DNA of 64,000 nt. Source: Ralstonia sp. UNC404CL21Col. GTDB lineage: Bacteria > Pseudomonadota > Gammaproteobacteria > Burkholderiales > Burkholderiaceae. The notes under the pieces are model-generated. The model was not told where the DNA came from. It ran no database searches and saw nothing but the letters and a program-made list of their open reading frames with translations. Below are positions 1 through 8,361 of this stretch, piece after piece. A program made the translations under genes and the position numbers. The DNA lies in assembly GCF_000620465.1 (NCBI RefSeq), contig NZ_KK211140.1, positions 437,964-501,963 on the forward strand, written 5' to 3'. Every line of letters starts with the position of its first letter. Positions within the stretch are counted from its first letter, which is position 1.

Positions 1-2466
1 GTTCATCTCGCCGCGCAGATTGCGGCAGGCATCGACCAACGCTTTCAACTGCTGAACCCACTGCTCGGCCTGCTCGTCGATCTTTGCCAGCGCGGCGCGC
101 GGGTATTCCTGCAGCGCGAGGCTTTCGGTGCCGTCGCCCTTGGCGCGGCCAGCCATCGGCGCAACCTTCTGCCAGAGTTCTTCGGTAATGAACGGAATGA
201 TGGGATGCGCCAGGCGCAGCACCGTTTCCAGCACGCGCAACAGCGTGCGGCGCGTGGCGCGCTGCTGCGCCGGCGTGCCGGTCTGGATCTGCACCTTGGC
301 CAGTTCCAGGTACCAGTCGCAGTATTCGTCCCAGACGAACTTGTAGATGGCGTTGGCGATGTTGTCGAAGCGGTAGTCGGCAAAGCCTTTTTCCACTTCG
401 GTTTCCACGCGCTGCAGCAGCGAGACGATCCAGCGGTCGGCCTGCGAGAAGTCCAGATGGCCTTCGGGGCCGCAGTCACCGACGCATTCCTGCATGCCGC
501 AGTCCTGGCCTTCGGTGTTCATCAGCACGAAGCGCGTGGCGTTCCAGAGCTTGTTGCAGAAGTTGCGATAGCCTTCGCAGCGGCTGGGGTCAAAGTTGAT
601 GCTGCGGCCGAGCGTGGCGAGCGAGGCGAACGTAAAGCGCAGCGCGTCGGCACCGAATGCCGGAATGCCGTCCGGGAATTCCTTGCGCGTGCGCTTCTCC
701 ACCTTCGGCGCGTCCTTCGGGCGGCGCAGGCCTGTTGTGCGCTTGGCCAGCAGCGGTTCCAGCGCGATACCGTCGATCAGGTCGACGGGGTCGAGCGTGT
801 TGCCTTCGGATTTGCTCATCTTCTTGCCTTCCGAATCGCGCACCAGGCCGTGCACGTAGACGGTGTGGAAGGGCACCTCACCGGTGAAGTACAGGGTCAT
901 CATGACCATGCGCGCCACCCAGAAGAAGATGATGTCGTAGCCCGTGACCAGCACGGTCGAGGGCAGGAAGTGCTTCAGTTCCGGCGTATCGGCCGGCCAG
1001 CCCAGCGACGAGAACGGCACCAGCGCCGACGAGAACCACGTATCCAGCACGTCGTCGTCACGCGTGAGCGCGCCGGTATAGCCCTTGGCGGCTGCTTGCG
1101 CTTTGGCTTCTTCTTCCGTGCGGCCGACGTACACATTGCCCGCGTCGTCGTACCACGCCGGAATCTGGTGGCCCCACCACAGTTGGCGCGAGATGCACCA
1201 GTCCTGGATGTTGTTCAGCCACTGGTTGTACGTGTTGACCCACTGCTCCGGCACCAGCTTGATCTTGCCGCTCTGCACCGCGTCCAGCGCCACTTCAGCG
1301 ATGGAGCGGCCCGGGAAGCGCGTGCCTTCCGGCGCCGGCTTGCTCATGGCAACGAACCATTGGTCGGTCAGCATCGGCTCGATGACCACGCCGGTGCGGT
1401 CGCCGCGCGGCACCATCAGCGTGTGCTTCTTCACCTCGGCCAGCAGGCCCTGCGCTTCGAGATCCTCGACGATCTTCTTGCGCGCGTCGAAGCGATCCAG
1501 GCCGGCATAGGCGGCGGGGGCATCGGCAACGATCTTCGCGTCGAGCGTCAGGATCGACAACTGCGGCAGCTTGTGACGCTGGCCAACCGCGTAATCGTTG
1601 AAATCGTGGCCCGGCGTCACCTTGACCACGCCGGTGCCGAATTCGCGGTCGACGTATTCGTCGGCAATCACGGGAATCTTGCGATCGGTCAGCGGCAGGT
1701 GGACAAACTTGCCGATGAGGTGCGCGTAACGCTCGTCCTCAGGGTGCACCATCACGGCCGTGTCGCCGAGCATCGTTTCCGGACGGGTGGTGGCCACCGT
1801 CAGGTGCGTCAGGCCATGCACGGCGTCCGGTTCGGCCAGCGGATAGCGGATGTGCCACAGCGAGCCTTCTTCTTCCTCGCTCACCACTTCCAGGTCGGAC
1901 ACAGCGGTGCCCAGCACCGGATCCCAGTTGACGAGGCGCTTGCCGCGGTAGATCAGGCCCTGCTCATACAGACGCACGAACACGTCGCTGACGGCGCGCG
2001 ACATCTTCGGGTCCATCGTGAAGTATTCGCGCTCCCAGTCGATCGAAGCGCCCATGCGGCGCACCTGGCGGGTGATGGTCGAGCCCGATTGCTCCTTCCA
2101 TTCCCACACCTTTTCGACGAACTTCTCGCGGCCCATGTCGTGGCGCGATACGCCCTGGGCATCCAGCTGGCGTTCGACGACGATCTGCGTGGCGATGCCC
2201 GCGTGGTCGGTGCCCGGTACCCACAGCGTGTTGGCGCCCGACATGCGCGCGTGGCGCGTCAGGCCGTCCATGATGGTCTGGTTGAACGCGTGGCCCATGT
2301 GCAGCGTGCCCGTCACGTTCGGCGGCGGAAGCTGGATACAGAAGTCGGGCTTGCCGGCTTCGAGCGTCGCGCGGGAGACGCCCATCGCTTCCCACGCCGC
2401 GCTCCACTTCTGCTCGATGGTGGCGGGTTCGAAGCTCTTGGCGAGGGACTGGTTTTGATCGGTCAT
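1..2466 (-). CDS. valS: Valyl-tRNA synthetase, C-terminus cut by window edge
   Basis: Class I aminoacyl-tRNA synthetase that charges tRNA-Val in the cytoplasm. The reverse-strand translation starts at the ATG ending at 2466 and gives the family N-terminus, the HIGH-type motif LHMGH in context [16 protein letters not shown], a long editing (CP1) insertion, and the KMSKS loop as KKMSKSEGN. The 822 codons present run off the left edge. The usual length is about 950 residues, so the end of the anticodon-binding domain and the C-terminal coiled coil lie outside the window. It is divergent from uvrD across a 150-bp spacer. The antisense strand carries a long open frame that reflects GC3 bias only. 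Identity is very secure. Confidence 0.97.
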   Translation of the reverse strand, partial: MTDQNQSLAKSFEPATIEQKWSAAWEAMGVSRATLEAGKPDFCIQLPPPNVTGTLHMGHAFNQTIMDGLTRHARMSGANTLWVPGTDHAGIATQIVVERQLDAQGVSRHDMGREKFVEKVWEWKEQSGSTITRQVRRMGASIDWEREYFTMDPKMSRAVSDVFVRLYEQGLIYRGKRLVNWDPVLGTAVSDLEVVSEEEEGSLWHIRYPLAEPDAVHGLTHLTVATTRPETMLGDTAVMVHPEDERYAHLIGKFVHLPLTDRKIPVIADEYVDREFGTGVVKVTPGHDFNDYAVGQRHKLPQLSILTLDAKIVADAPAAYAGLDRFDARKKIVEDLEAQGLLAEVKKHTLMVPRGDRTGVVIEPMLTDQWFVAMSKPAPEGTRFPGRSIAEVALDAVQSGKIKLVPEQWVNTYNQWLNNIQDWCISRQLWWGHQIPAWYDDAGNVYVGRTEEEAKAQAAAKGYTGALTRDDDVLDTWFSSALVPFSSLGWPADTPELKHFLPSTVLVTGYDIIFFWVARMVMMTLYFTGEVPFHTVYVHGLVRDSEGKKMSKSEGNTLDPVDLIDGIALEPLLAKRTTGLRRPKDAPKVEKRTRKEFPDGIPAFGADALRFTFASLATLGRSINFDPSRCEGYRNFCNKLWNATRFVLMNTEGQDCGMQECVGDCGPEGHLDFSQADRWIVSLLQRVETEVEKGFADYRFDNIANAIYKFVWDEYCDWYLELAKVQIQTGTPAQQRATRRTLLRVLETVLRLAHPIIPFITEELWQKVAPMAGRAKGDGTESLALQEYPRAALAKIDEQAEQWVQQLKALVDACRNLRGEMN

Positions 2467-2531
2467 GCTGACAGGGCGCAGTGGGCGCAAAAAGACGTTT
2501 GGCCCAGGAAAATGGCGGGCGAAAGCTTGGA

Positions 2532-2588
2532 ATTATACGGCGTGTCGATGTCCGGCACGGGCGAAGCGGCGAATGCGGCCGGTATAAT
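2532..2588. promoter_or_regulatory. Back-to-back -10 elements between valS and uvrD
   Basis: A TATAAT on the minus strand (2532-2537) points to valS and a TATAAT on the plus strand (2583-2588) points to uvrD, about 29 nt upstream of its ATG. Neither has a convincing TTGACA partner at 17 nt. The calls rest on the perfect -10 hexamers and their placement in a divergent spacer. Confidence 0.55.
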
Positions 2589-2616
2589 TTGAGGATTCTG
2601 CCGAGGCTCCTCCCGC

Positions 2617-4977
2617 ATGTCCGATCTGCTCGCCAATCTGAACCCCGAACAACGCGCTGCCATCACGCTTCCCGATGAATCGGCGCTGATCCTGGCGGGG
2701 GCGGGCAGCGGCAAGACGCGCGTGTTGACCACCCGCATCGCGTGGCTGATCCAGAGTGCGCGGGTGTCGCCGTCGGGTGTGTTGGCCGTCACGTTTACCA
2801 ACAAGGCGGCCAAGGAAATGACGGCGCGCCTGCAGGCCATGCTGCCGATCAACACGCGCGCCATGTGGATCGGCACGTTCCACGGGCTGTGCAACCGGTT
2901 GCTGCGCGCGCATTTCCGCGATGCCGGTCTGCCGCAGACATTCCAGATCCTGGATACGCAAGACCAGCTCTCCGCCGTCAAGCGCCTGCTCAAGTCGCTC
3001 AATATCGACGACGAGAAATTCCCACCCAAGAACGTCCAGTACTTCATCAACGGGGCCAAGGAGCAGGGCCTGCGCGCGGGCGACCTGGAAATCGCCAACG
3101 AGTACGACCGCCGCATGGCCGATCTCTACGCCGCTTACGACGCGCAATGCCAGCGTGAAGGCGTGGTCGATTTTGCCGAGCTGCTGCTGCGCTGCTACGA
3201 ACTGCTGCGCTACAACGATGCCATCCGTGCGCACTATCAACGGCGCTTCAAGCACATCCTGGTCGACGAGTTCCAGGATACGAACAAGCTGCAATACGCC
3301 TGGCTGAAGATCCTCGCCGGGCTGGGCGAGCCCGGTGTCACGCCCAACGCCATCTTTGCCGTGGGCGACGATGACCAGAGCATCTATGCGTTTCGTGGCG
3401 CGAACGTCGGAAACATGGTCGACTTCGAGCGCGAATTCCGCGTCGAGCACCGCATCAAGCTGGAGCAGAACTACCGCTCGCACGGCCATATCCTCGATAC
3501 CGCCAACCATCTGATCTCGCACAACACGCGTCGACTGGGCAAGAACCTGCGCACCGACGCCGGCCATGGCGAGCCGGTGCGCGTCTACCAGGCCGCGACG
3601 GATGGGCAGGAGGCCGGTTGGATCGTCGATGAGATCCGCGACCGCATTGCCACCGGCATGTCGCGCTCGGAAATCGCCATCCTGTATCGCAGCAACGCGC
3701 AGTCGCGGGTGATCGAGCATGCCCTGTTCTCGGCCGGCATCCCGTACAAGGTGTACGGCGGCCTGCGCTTTTTTGAGCGCGCGGAAATCAAGCATGCGCT
3801 TGCGTATCTTCAGCTTCTCGAGAATCCCGACAATGACGCGGCGTTTGGTCGCGTGGTGAATTTCCCGGCGCGTGGCGTCGGGGCGCGTTCGCTGGAGCAG
3901 TTGCAGGATGCAGCGCGACTCTATGGCATTTCGCTCGCGGCGGCGGTGCCGTATCTGACGGGCGCGGCGGGCACCAAGTTGTCGGCGTTTGTGCGCCTGA
4001 TCGAACAGATGCGTGCGGACACGCGTCAGATGACGCTGCCCGAAATCGTCCAGCACGTCATTCACGCCAGCGGCTTGATCACGCATTACCAGGGCGAGAA
4101 GGAAGGCCAGGACCGCATCGAGAACTTGCAGGAACTGGTGACCGCCGCCCAAGCCTTCGTCGCTGAAGAAGGCTACGGCGTGGATGCGATTGCGACCGCG
4201 CTGCCCGTGCGCCACGACGCCATGCTGCGCATCGAAGGCGGCGAGATCGATACCGCTTCTGAACTCGTCACCGACGAAACGCCTGCAGAGATGACGCCGC
4301 TCGTCGCGTTCCTCACGCATGCCTCGCTGGAAGCTGGCGACAACCAGGCCCAGGCGGGCCAGGATGCCGTGCAGATGATGACTGTGCATGCGGCGAAGGG
4401 GCTGGAATTCCACGTCGTCTTCATCACCGGGCTGGAAGAGGGGTTGTTCCCCCACGAAAACAGCCAGATGGAAAAGGACGGCCTGGAGGAAGAGCGTCGC
4501 CTGATGTACGTGGCGATTACCCGGGCCCGCGAGCGGTTGTATCTGTCGTTCGCGCAAAGCCGCGTGCTGCATGGTCAGATCCGCTACCACATCCGCTCAC
4601 GCTTCTTTGACGAGTTGCCCGAAGACACCTTGAAGTGGCTGACCCCGCAGCACGCCGGCTACCAGGCTACGCGCCGCGTGCAAGGTGATACCGCGTGGGG
4701 CAAGGATTGGTTCAAGCGCCCCGAGCGCGGCGATGACGATGCCTACACCGGCCGCCCGACCGGCGGCATGGACACCGGCAAGAACTACGCCGACGCCAAG
4801 CGCGCAGAGGCCACGGGCTTCCGCGTGGGCCAATCGGTGTTCCACAACAAGTTTGGGGAAGGCGTCATCACGACGCTGGAAGGCGAGGGCGCCGAGGCGC
4901 GTGCCCAGATCAAATTCAACCGCCACGGGGTGAAGACGCTGGCGCTGGGTATCGCCAAGCTCGACCCGATCAACTGA
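2617..4977 (+). CDS. uvrD: UvrD/Rep-family 3'-5' DNA helicase (DNA helicase II)
   Basis: SF1A helicase that unwinds DNA in nucleotide-excision and mismatch repair. All motifs are visible in the 786 residues: Walker A AGAGSGKT at 27-34, motif Ia TFTNKAAKEM near 59-68, Walker B LVDEFQDTN near 215-223, motif III GDDDQSIYAFRGA near 250-262, motif IV EQNYRS near 283-288, motif V TVHAAKGLEF and motif VI YVAITRARERLYL. The C-terminus has the UvrD-type Tudor-like segment (VGQSVFHNKFGEGVI). The length suits UvrD, and this C-terminal domain separates it from Rep, which lacks it. A TATAAT lies just upstream and the gene is divergent from valS. Confidence 0.94.
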   Translation: MSDLLANLNPEQRAAITLPDESALILAGAGSGKTRVLTTRIAWLIQSARVSPSGVLAVTFTNKAAKEMTARLQAMLPINTRAMWIGTFHGLCNRLLRAHFRDAGLPQTFQILDTQDQLSAVKRLLKSLNIDDEKFPPKNVQYFINGAKEQGLRAGDLEIANEYDRRMADLYAAYDAQCQREGVVDFAELLLRCYELLRYNDAIRAHYQRRFKHILVDEFQDTNKLQYAWLKILAGLGEPGVTPNAIFAVGDDDQSIYAFRGANVGNMVDFEREFRVEHRIKLEQNYRSHGHILDTANHLISHNTRRLGKNLRTDAGHGEPVRVYQAATDGQEAGWIVDEIRDRIATGMSRSEIAILYRSNAQSRVIEHALFSAGIPYKVYGGLRFFERAEIKHALAYLQLLENPDNDAAFGRVVNFPARGVGARSLEQLQDAARLYGISLAAAVPYLTGAAGTKLSAFVRLIEQMRADTRQMTLPEIVQHVIHASGLITHYQGEKEGQDRIENLQELVTAAQAFVAEEGYGVDAIATALPVRHDAMLRIEGGEIDTASELVTDETPAEMTPLVAFLTHASLEAGDNQAQAGQDAVQMMTVHAAKGLEFHVVFITGLEEGLFPHENSQMEKDGLEEERRLMYVAITRARERLYLSFAQSRVLHGQIRYHIRSRFFDELPEDTLKWLTPQHAGYQATRRVQGDTAWGKDWFKRPERGDDDAYTGRPTGGMDTGKNYADAKRAEATGFRVGQSVFHNKFGEGVITTLEGEGAEARAQIKFNRHGVKTLALGIAKLDPIN

Positions 4978-5002
4978 GCGCTGATCGGGTTGTGGGCCTC
5001 GA

Positions 5003-5800
5003 TCAGGCGGTCGTGTCAGTCGTCTGGCCGGCCGCTTGCGTCACGTTGAAGCAGCCGCGGTAGGTGGCGTAGAACGAGCAGTACAGCACGGCCATCACCA
5101 GAATCCGATACGGCGTGGCGATGATGGGGGCGATGTTGTTGGCACCGCTCGACGCGAACAACGCATCGATGAACAGCGGCACCGCGATCAGCAGGATTGC
5201 CACCAAGACGCCGTACGCGATGAACGCGGCGCGGTTGCGCCAGACGGCCATCCAGCTGAAGAACAGCGCCTTGCCCACGGGAATGCCGTGCCACGCCACC
5301 AGCAATGGCGCAAACCAGAACAGCACCGCCACCGGGATATACAGCACCGAGCCCATCACCATGGCGAGGTAGAACTCGCGGATGGCATCCGTGGTGAGCG
5401 GCTTGTCAGTGACTACCGTCATCAGCGTGTCGACATCCACCATGGTCATCAGCACGCCGCTGACCACCAGCACCAGCACGCCATAGATGCCGCCAAGCTT
5501 GAGCAGAGCGCGCATCGCATCCTTGCCGTACGCACGAAAGCCGGCGATGAGCGACGCGGGCCCGACGCGCTTGCCCGCCACCGTATCGCGGCAGGCCGAC
5601 ATGAAGCCGACGAAGATGGCTGGATTGACGAGCAGGATGGCGAACACACCAATCGGCGGCACCAGCAGCATCAGCAGGTTGACCGCAAACAGGTAGATGA
5701 ACAGCAGCAGCAAGAATCCGATCGGGTTCTTGCGAAACAGCCACGCACCCTGGCGTAGCCAGACGTAGCCTTGCTTGGCCGGTACTTCAATCAGTTGCAT
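5003..5800 (-). CDS. BPSS1780-family integral membrane protein
   Basis: A 265-residue polytopic membrane protein of unknown function. An N-terminal soluble stretch with the typical opening [17 protein letters not shown] leads into about six hydrophobic segments, including [17 protein letters not shown], a segment near 90-115, [19 protein letters not shown] and [16 protein letters not shown]. This matches the conserved Burkholderiales family named after BPSS1780. Its start overlaps the end of the homoserine kinase gene by 10 bp, so the two are translationally linked. No catalytic residues can be proposed. It converges on uvrD with only 25 bp between stops. Confidence 0.75.
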   Translation of the reverse strand: MQLIEVPAKQGYVWLRQGAWLFRKNPIGFLLLLFIYLFAVNLLMLLVPPIGVFAILLVNPAIFVGFMSACRDTVAGKRVGPASLIAGFRAYGKDAMRALLKLGGIYGVLVLVVSGVLMTMVDVDTLMTVVTDKPLTTDAIREFYLAMVMGSVLYIPVAVLFWFAPLLVAWHGIPVGKALFFSWMAVWRNRAAFIAYGVLVAILLIAVPLFIDALFASSGANNIAPIIATPYRILVMAVLYCSFYATYRGCFNVTQAAGQTTDTTA

Positions 5801-6795
5801 GGTTGGGGAAGATCCAGAGTCAGGCCACCCGCGCCAACCCGTTCGCGCAGCACGCGCTCGAAGTGGGCGGGGTCATGCGGCTTGAGCAGTTCGGCATCGC
5901 GCGGGAGATAGAAATCCCACAGGCGCGAGACCCAGAAGCGGTATGCCGCGGCACGCAGCATGTCTTGCCAGTGCCGCGCTTCCGTGTCGGTAAACGGGCG
6001 CACTGCGTGATACGCGCCCAGCATCGCACGTGCCCGCTCGGCGTCCAACACGCCGGTGGCCAGGTCGATGCACCAGTCGTTGACGGTGACGGCCACGTCG
6101 AAGAGCCACTTGTCGACACCGGCAAAGTAAAAGTCGAAGAAGCCGCCGAGGCGCTCCGGCTGGCCGTCCGCGGCCGGCTCGAACAGCACGTTGTCGCGGA
6201 AGAGGTCGCAGTGGCACGGGCCTTCGGGCAGCGCAGCGTAGTCGGCGCTGGCAAAGAAGCGTTGCTGATGTGCGAGTTCGCTTTCGAGCAGCGCGCGCGT
6301 GTCGCCGTGCACGAACGGTACGACATCCGGCACGACCTCGTTCCACCACGGGAGGCTGCGCAGATTTGGCTGATGGCGCGGATAGTCGCGTCCGGCCAGA
6401 TGCATGCGCGCGAGCATGTCGCCGACGATGGCGCATTCCGACACCGTCGGCGCCAGGTTCGACCGGCCCGCCAGACGTGTCACGATGGTCGCGGGCTTGC
6501 CGTTGAGGGTGCGCAGGATCTCGCCGTCGCGGCCGGCAATCGGCGCCGGCACGCTGATGTCGTGCTGCGCCAGATGCTGCATCAGATAGAGGTAGAACGG
6601 CAGTTGCTCGAGCGTCAGCCGTTCGAACAGGGTGACGACGTATTCGTGCGTCTGCCCGTCCTTTTCCGTGGTCAGGAAGAAATTGGAGTTTTCGATCCCG
6701 GAGGGGATGCCGCGAAATGCGCGCACGGCGCCCACATCGTATTGATCCAGCCAGAGAGCAATCTCGGCGTCGGAAACCGGGGTGAAAACAGCCAT
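5791..6795 (-). CDS. thrB: Homoserine kinase (ThrB, aminoglycoside phosphotransferase fold)
   Basis: Phosphorylates L-homoserine to O-phospho-L-homoserine, the step before threonine synthase. This is the pseudomonad/betaproteobacterial ThrB type, which uses the APH/choline-kinase fold rather than the GHMP fold of E. coli ThrB. The 334 residues open with the family signature [12 protein letters not shown], carry [11 protein letters not shown] (nucleotide loop) and the catalytic [13 protein letters not shown], where the H-x-D-x4-N pattern supplies the base Asp and the metal-binding Asn, followed by GFFDFYFAG (DFG-like). It overlaps the downstream membrane-protein gene by 10 bp. Other threonine genes are not in the window. 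Confidence 0.92.
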   Translation of the reverse strand: MAVFTPVSDAEIALWLDQYDVGAVRAFRGIPSGIENSNFFLTTEKDGQTHEYVVTLFERLTLEQLPFYLYLMQHLAQHDISVPAPIAGRDGEILRTLNGKPATIVTRLAGRSNLAPTVSECAIVGDMLARMHLAGRDYPRHQPNLRSLPWWNEVVPDVVPFVHGDTRALLESELAHQQRFFASADYAALPEGPCHCDLFRDNVLFEPAADGQPERLGGFFDFYFAGVDKWLFDVAVTVNDWCIDLATGVLDAERARAMLGAYHAVRPFTDTEARHWQDMLRAAAYRFWVSRLWDFYLPRDAELLKPHDPAHFERVLRERVGAGGLTLDLPQPCN

Positions 6796-6880
6796 GCTTC
6801 AGGAACGGGAAACGGGTGGAGGGAAATGCAGCCGGCCCACCGTGGAGCCGGCTTGCAGGCGCCGCACTTGCGGCACGGGC

Positions 6881-7312
6881 TTAGAACTTCAGGACGTTGA
6901 CCGAGGGCACCCGGTCGATATCGCCGCGCTCGCGGATACGCGGCGAGCTGTCTTCAGGCTTGCTGAGGTTGTAGGACGTGCCCATGCCGGACTTGACATG
7001 GATATCCGGCGCCTGGCCCTTCTGGAACCGGTATTCCTCAACCTGCGTACCGTCGTTGTCGCGGTAGTCGAAGCTCGGCTTGACGCGCTCGTTGTGGATC
7101 GCGCCGCGGGTCGGCTTGGAAATCGGCTGATTGTTGATCGCCTTGACGTCGGGCAGATCCAGGCCGGCGCTGTCGGAAGTCACCTCGGCGTGCACGGGCA
7201 GGGCGAGGCAGAAAACGGCCCCTGCCAGCAGCCCAGCGCGGCACATCAGGCGTGCGGCGCTGGTAAAGCCGGAGTGGGCAGGGGTGGACGGGTGAAGCAG
7301 CGAATCCATCAT
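6881..7312 (-). CDS. Exported DUF2782-family protein
   Basis: A small exported protein of about 143 residues with no known biochemical role. A basic N-terminus is followed by a hydrophobic stretch (LLAGAVFCLALPVHA) and a clear Ala-x-Ala signal-peptidase I site. The mature part is polar and ends with the DUF2782-like segment (VEEYRFQKGQAPDIHVK and GTSYNLSKPED). Two adjacent ATGs (ending 7312 and 7309) are possible. The GGAG upstream sits 3 nt from the first and 6 nt from the second, so the second is better spaced. It lies just downstream of the LOG-family gene and upstream of thrB, an order often kept in Burkholderiales (recalled, not checked). Confidence 0.7.
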   Translation of the reverse strand: MMDSLLHPSTPAHSGFTSAARLMCRAGLLAGAVFCLALPVHAEVTSDSAGLDLPDVKAINNQPISKPTRGAIHNERVKPSFDYRDNDGTQVEEYRFQKGQAPDIHVKSGMGTSYNLSKPEDSSPRIRERGDIDRVPSVNVLKF

Positions 7313-7403
7313 GGACTCCGGCGGGTGATCTGGGACCCTACATTCTAGCAGTCCGGCCTCCCGCCATCGTCCGTTCGTCTGGCGCCGAATGTCACACCCG
7401 AGG

Positions 7404-8357
7404 TTACAGATAGAACATCTCTTCCTTGGGCGGAATCGGCGAGGTGCCTTCGCGCTTTTCGTAGAACTCGTAGACGGCGTCCAGCGCGTCCTTGGGTTCG
7501 TCGACGATGCGCATGATGTCGAGGTCGTGTTCCGCAATCAGGCCCATCGGTAGCAGGGTAAAGCGGAACCAGTCCAGCAGACCCTTCCAGAAATGGCTGC
7601 CGAACATGACGACCGGCACGCTGCGCGATTTGCCCGTCTGGACCAGTGTCAGCACTTCGGCCAGCTCATCGAGCGTACCGAAACCGCCCGGCATGACGAT
7701 GAACGCGTCCGAATTCTTCACGAACGTGACCTTGCGCGTGAAGAAATGGCGGAAGCGCATCGAAATGTCCTGATACCGATTGCCTTGCTGCTCGTGCGGC
7801 AGTTCGATGTTCAGGCCGACGCTGGCCGACTTGCCGGCGTGCGCGCCTTTGTTGGCCGCTTCCATGATGCCGGGGCCACCGCCGGAGATGACGGCGAAGC
7901 CCGCATCCGAGAACAGTCGGGCGATTTCGATGGTGCGTTCGTAGTACGGCGAATCCTCGCGCAGGCGCGCGCTTCCGTAGATCGAGACGGCTGGACGGAT
8001 CTCCGAGAGGTACTCCGTCGCCTCGATGAACTCTGCCATAATCGTGAACATCTGCCAGGAGGCGCGCGCTTTCTTCGCAGTAGCGCGTTCTTCGTCGGCG
8101 AGTGCCCGCAGGCTGGGGATCATCTTGCGATCGGTACGGCCATGTGACACGTCTGCTTTGGGCTCGTGTTCAACGCCCACTGTCACGTTGACGTCCATGT
8201 CGGCCGTGGTGGCCTGGCGCGAGGGGCTTACTCCGGTCAGTTCAGCCGCCGACACCTCGGCCGAGGAAGCGCCTGCAGCCTGCTTTGCCACGCCGCCTTC
8301 TGCGGAAGCGCCATTATCGGAAACGCCTTTTGGCGTTCCAGTCACTTTAGAGTCCAT
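7404..8357 (-). CDS. LOG-family (TIGR00730) Rossmann-fold protein
   Basis: Predicted cytokinin-riboside-monophosphate phosphoribohydrolase-like protein. The family cleaves nucleoside monophosphates to a free base and ribose 5-phosphate, but the bacterial substrate is usually unknown. The two signatures are GGGPGIMEA (159-167) and PGGFGTLDE (223-231), the latter holding the catalytic Glu. The first 75 or so residues are low-complexity (Ala, Ser, Val, Gly) and not part of the fold. The longest start used here overlaps the polA start region; internal Met codons at 8198 and 8123 are alternatives that would leave room for promoters. Function secure at family level only. Confidence 0.82.
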   Translation of the reverse strand: MDSKVTGTPKGVSDNGASAEGGVAKQAAGASSAEVSAAELTGVSPSRQATTADMDVNVTVGVEHEPKADVSHGRTDRKMIPSLRALADEERATAKKARASWQMFTIMAEFIEATEYLSEIRPAVSIYGSARLREDSPYYERTIEIARLFSDAGFAVISGGGPGIMEAANKGAHAGKSASVGLNIELPHEQQGNRYQDISMRFRHFFTRKVTFVKNSDAFIVMPGGFGTLDELAEVLTLVQTGKSRSVPVVMFGSHFWKGLLDWFRFTLLPMGLIAEHDLDIMRIVDEPKDALDAVYEFYEKREGTSPIPPKEEMFYL

Positions 8358-8361
8358 GGGA

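Noticed and set aside
205-2592. Long plus-strand open frame of 795 codons opposite valS
   Set aside because: It is antisense to a gene with all synthetase motifs; the translation is Arg/His/Val-rich and matches the usual shadow produced by GC3 bias.
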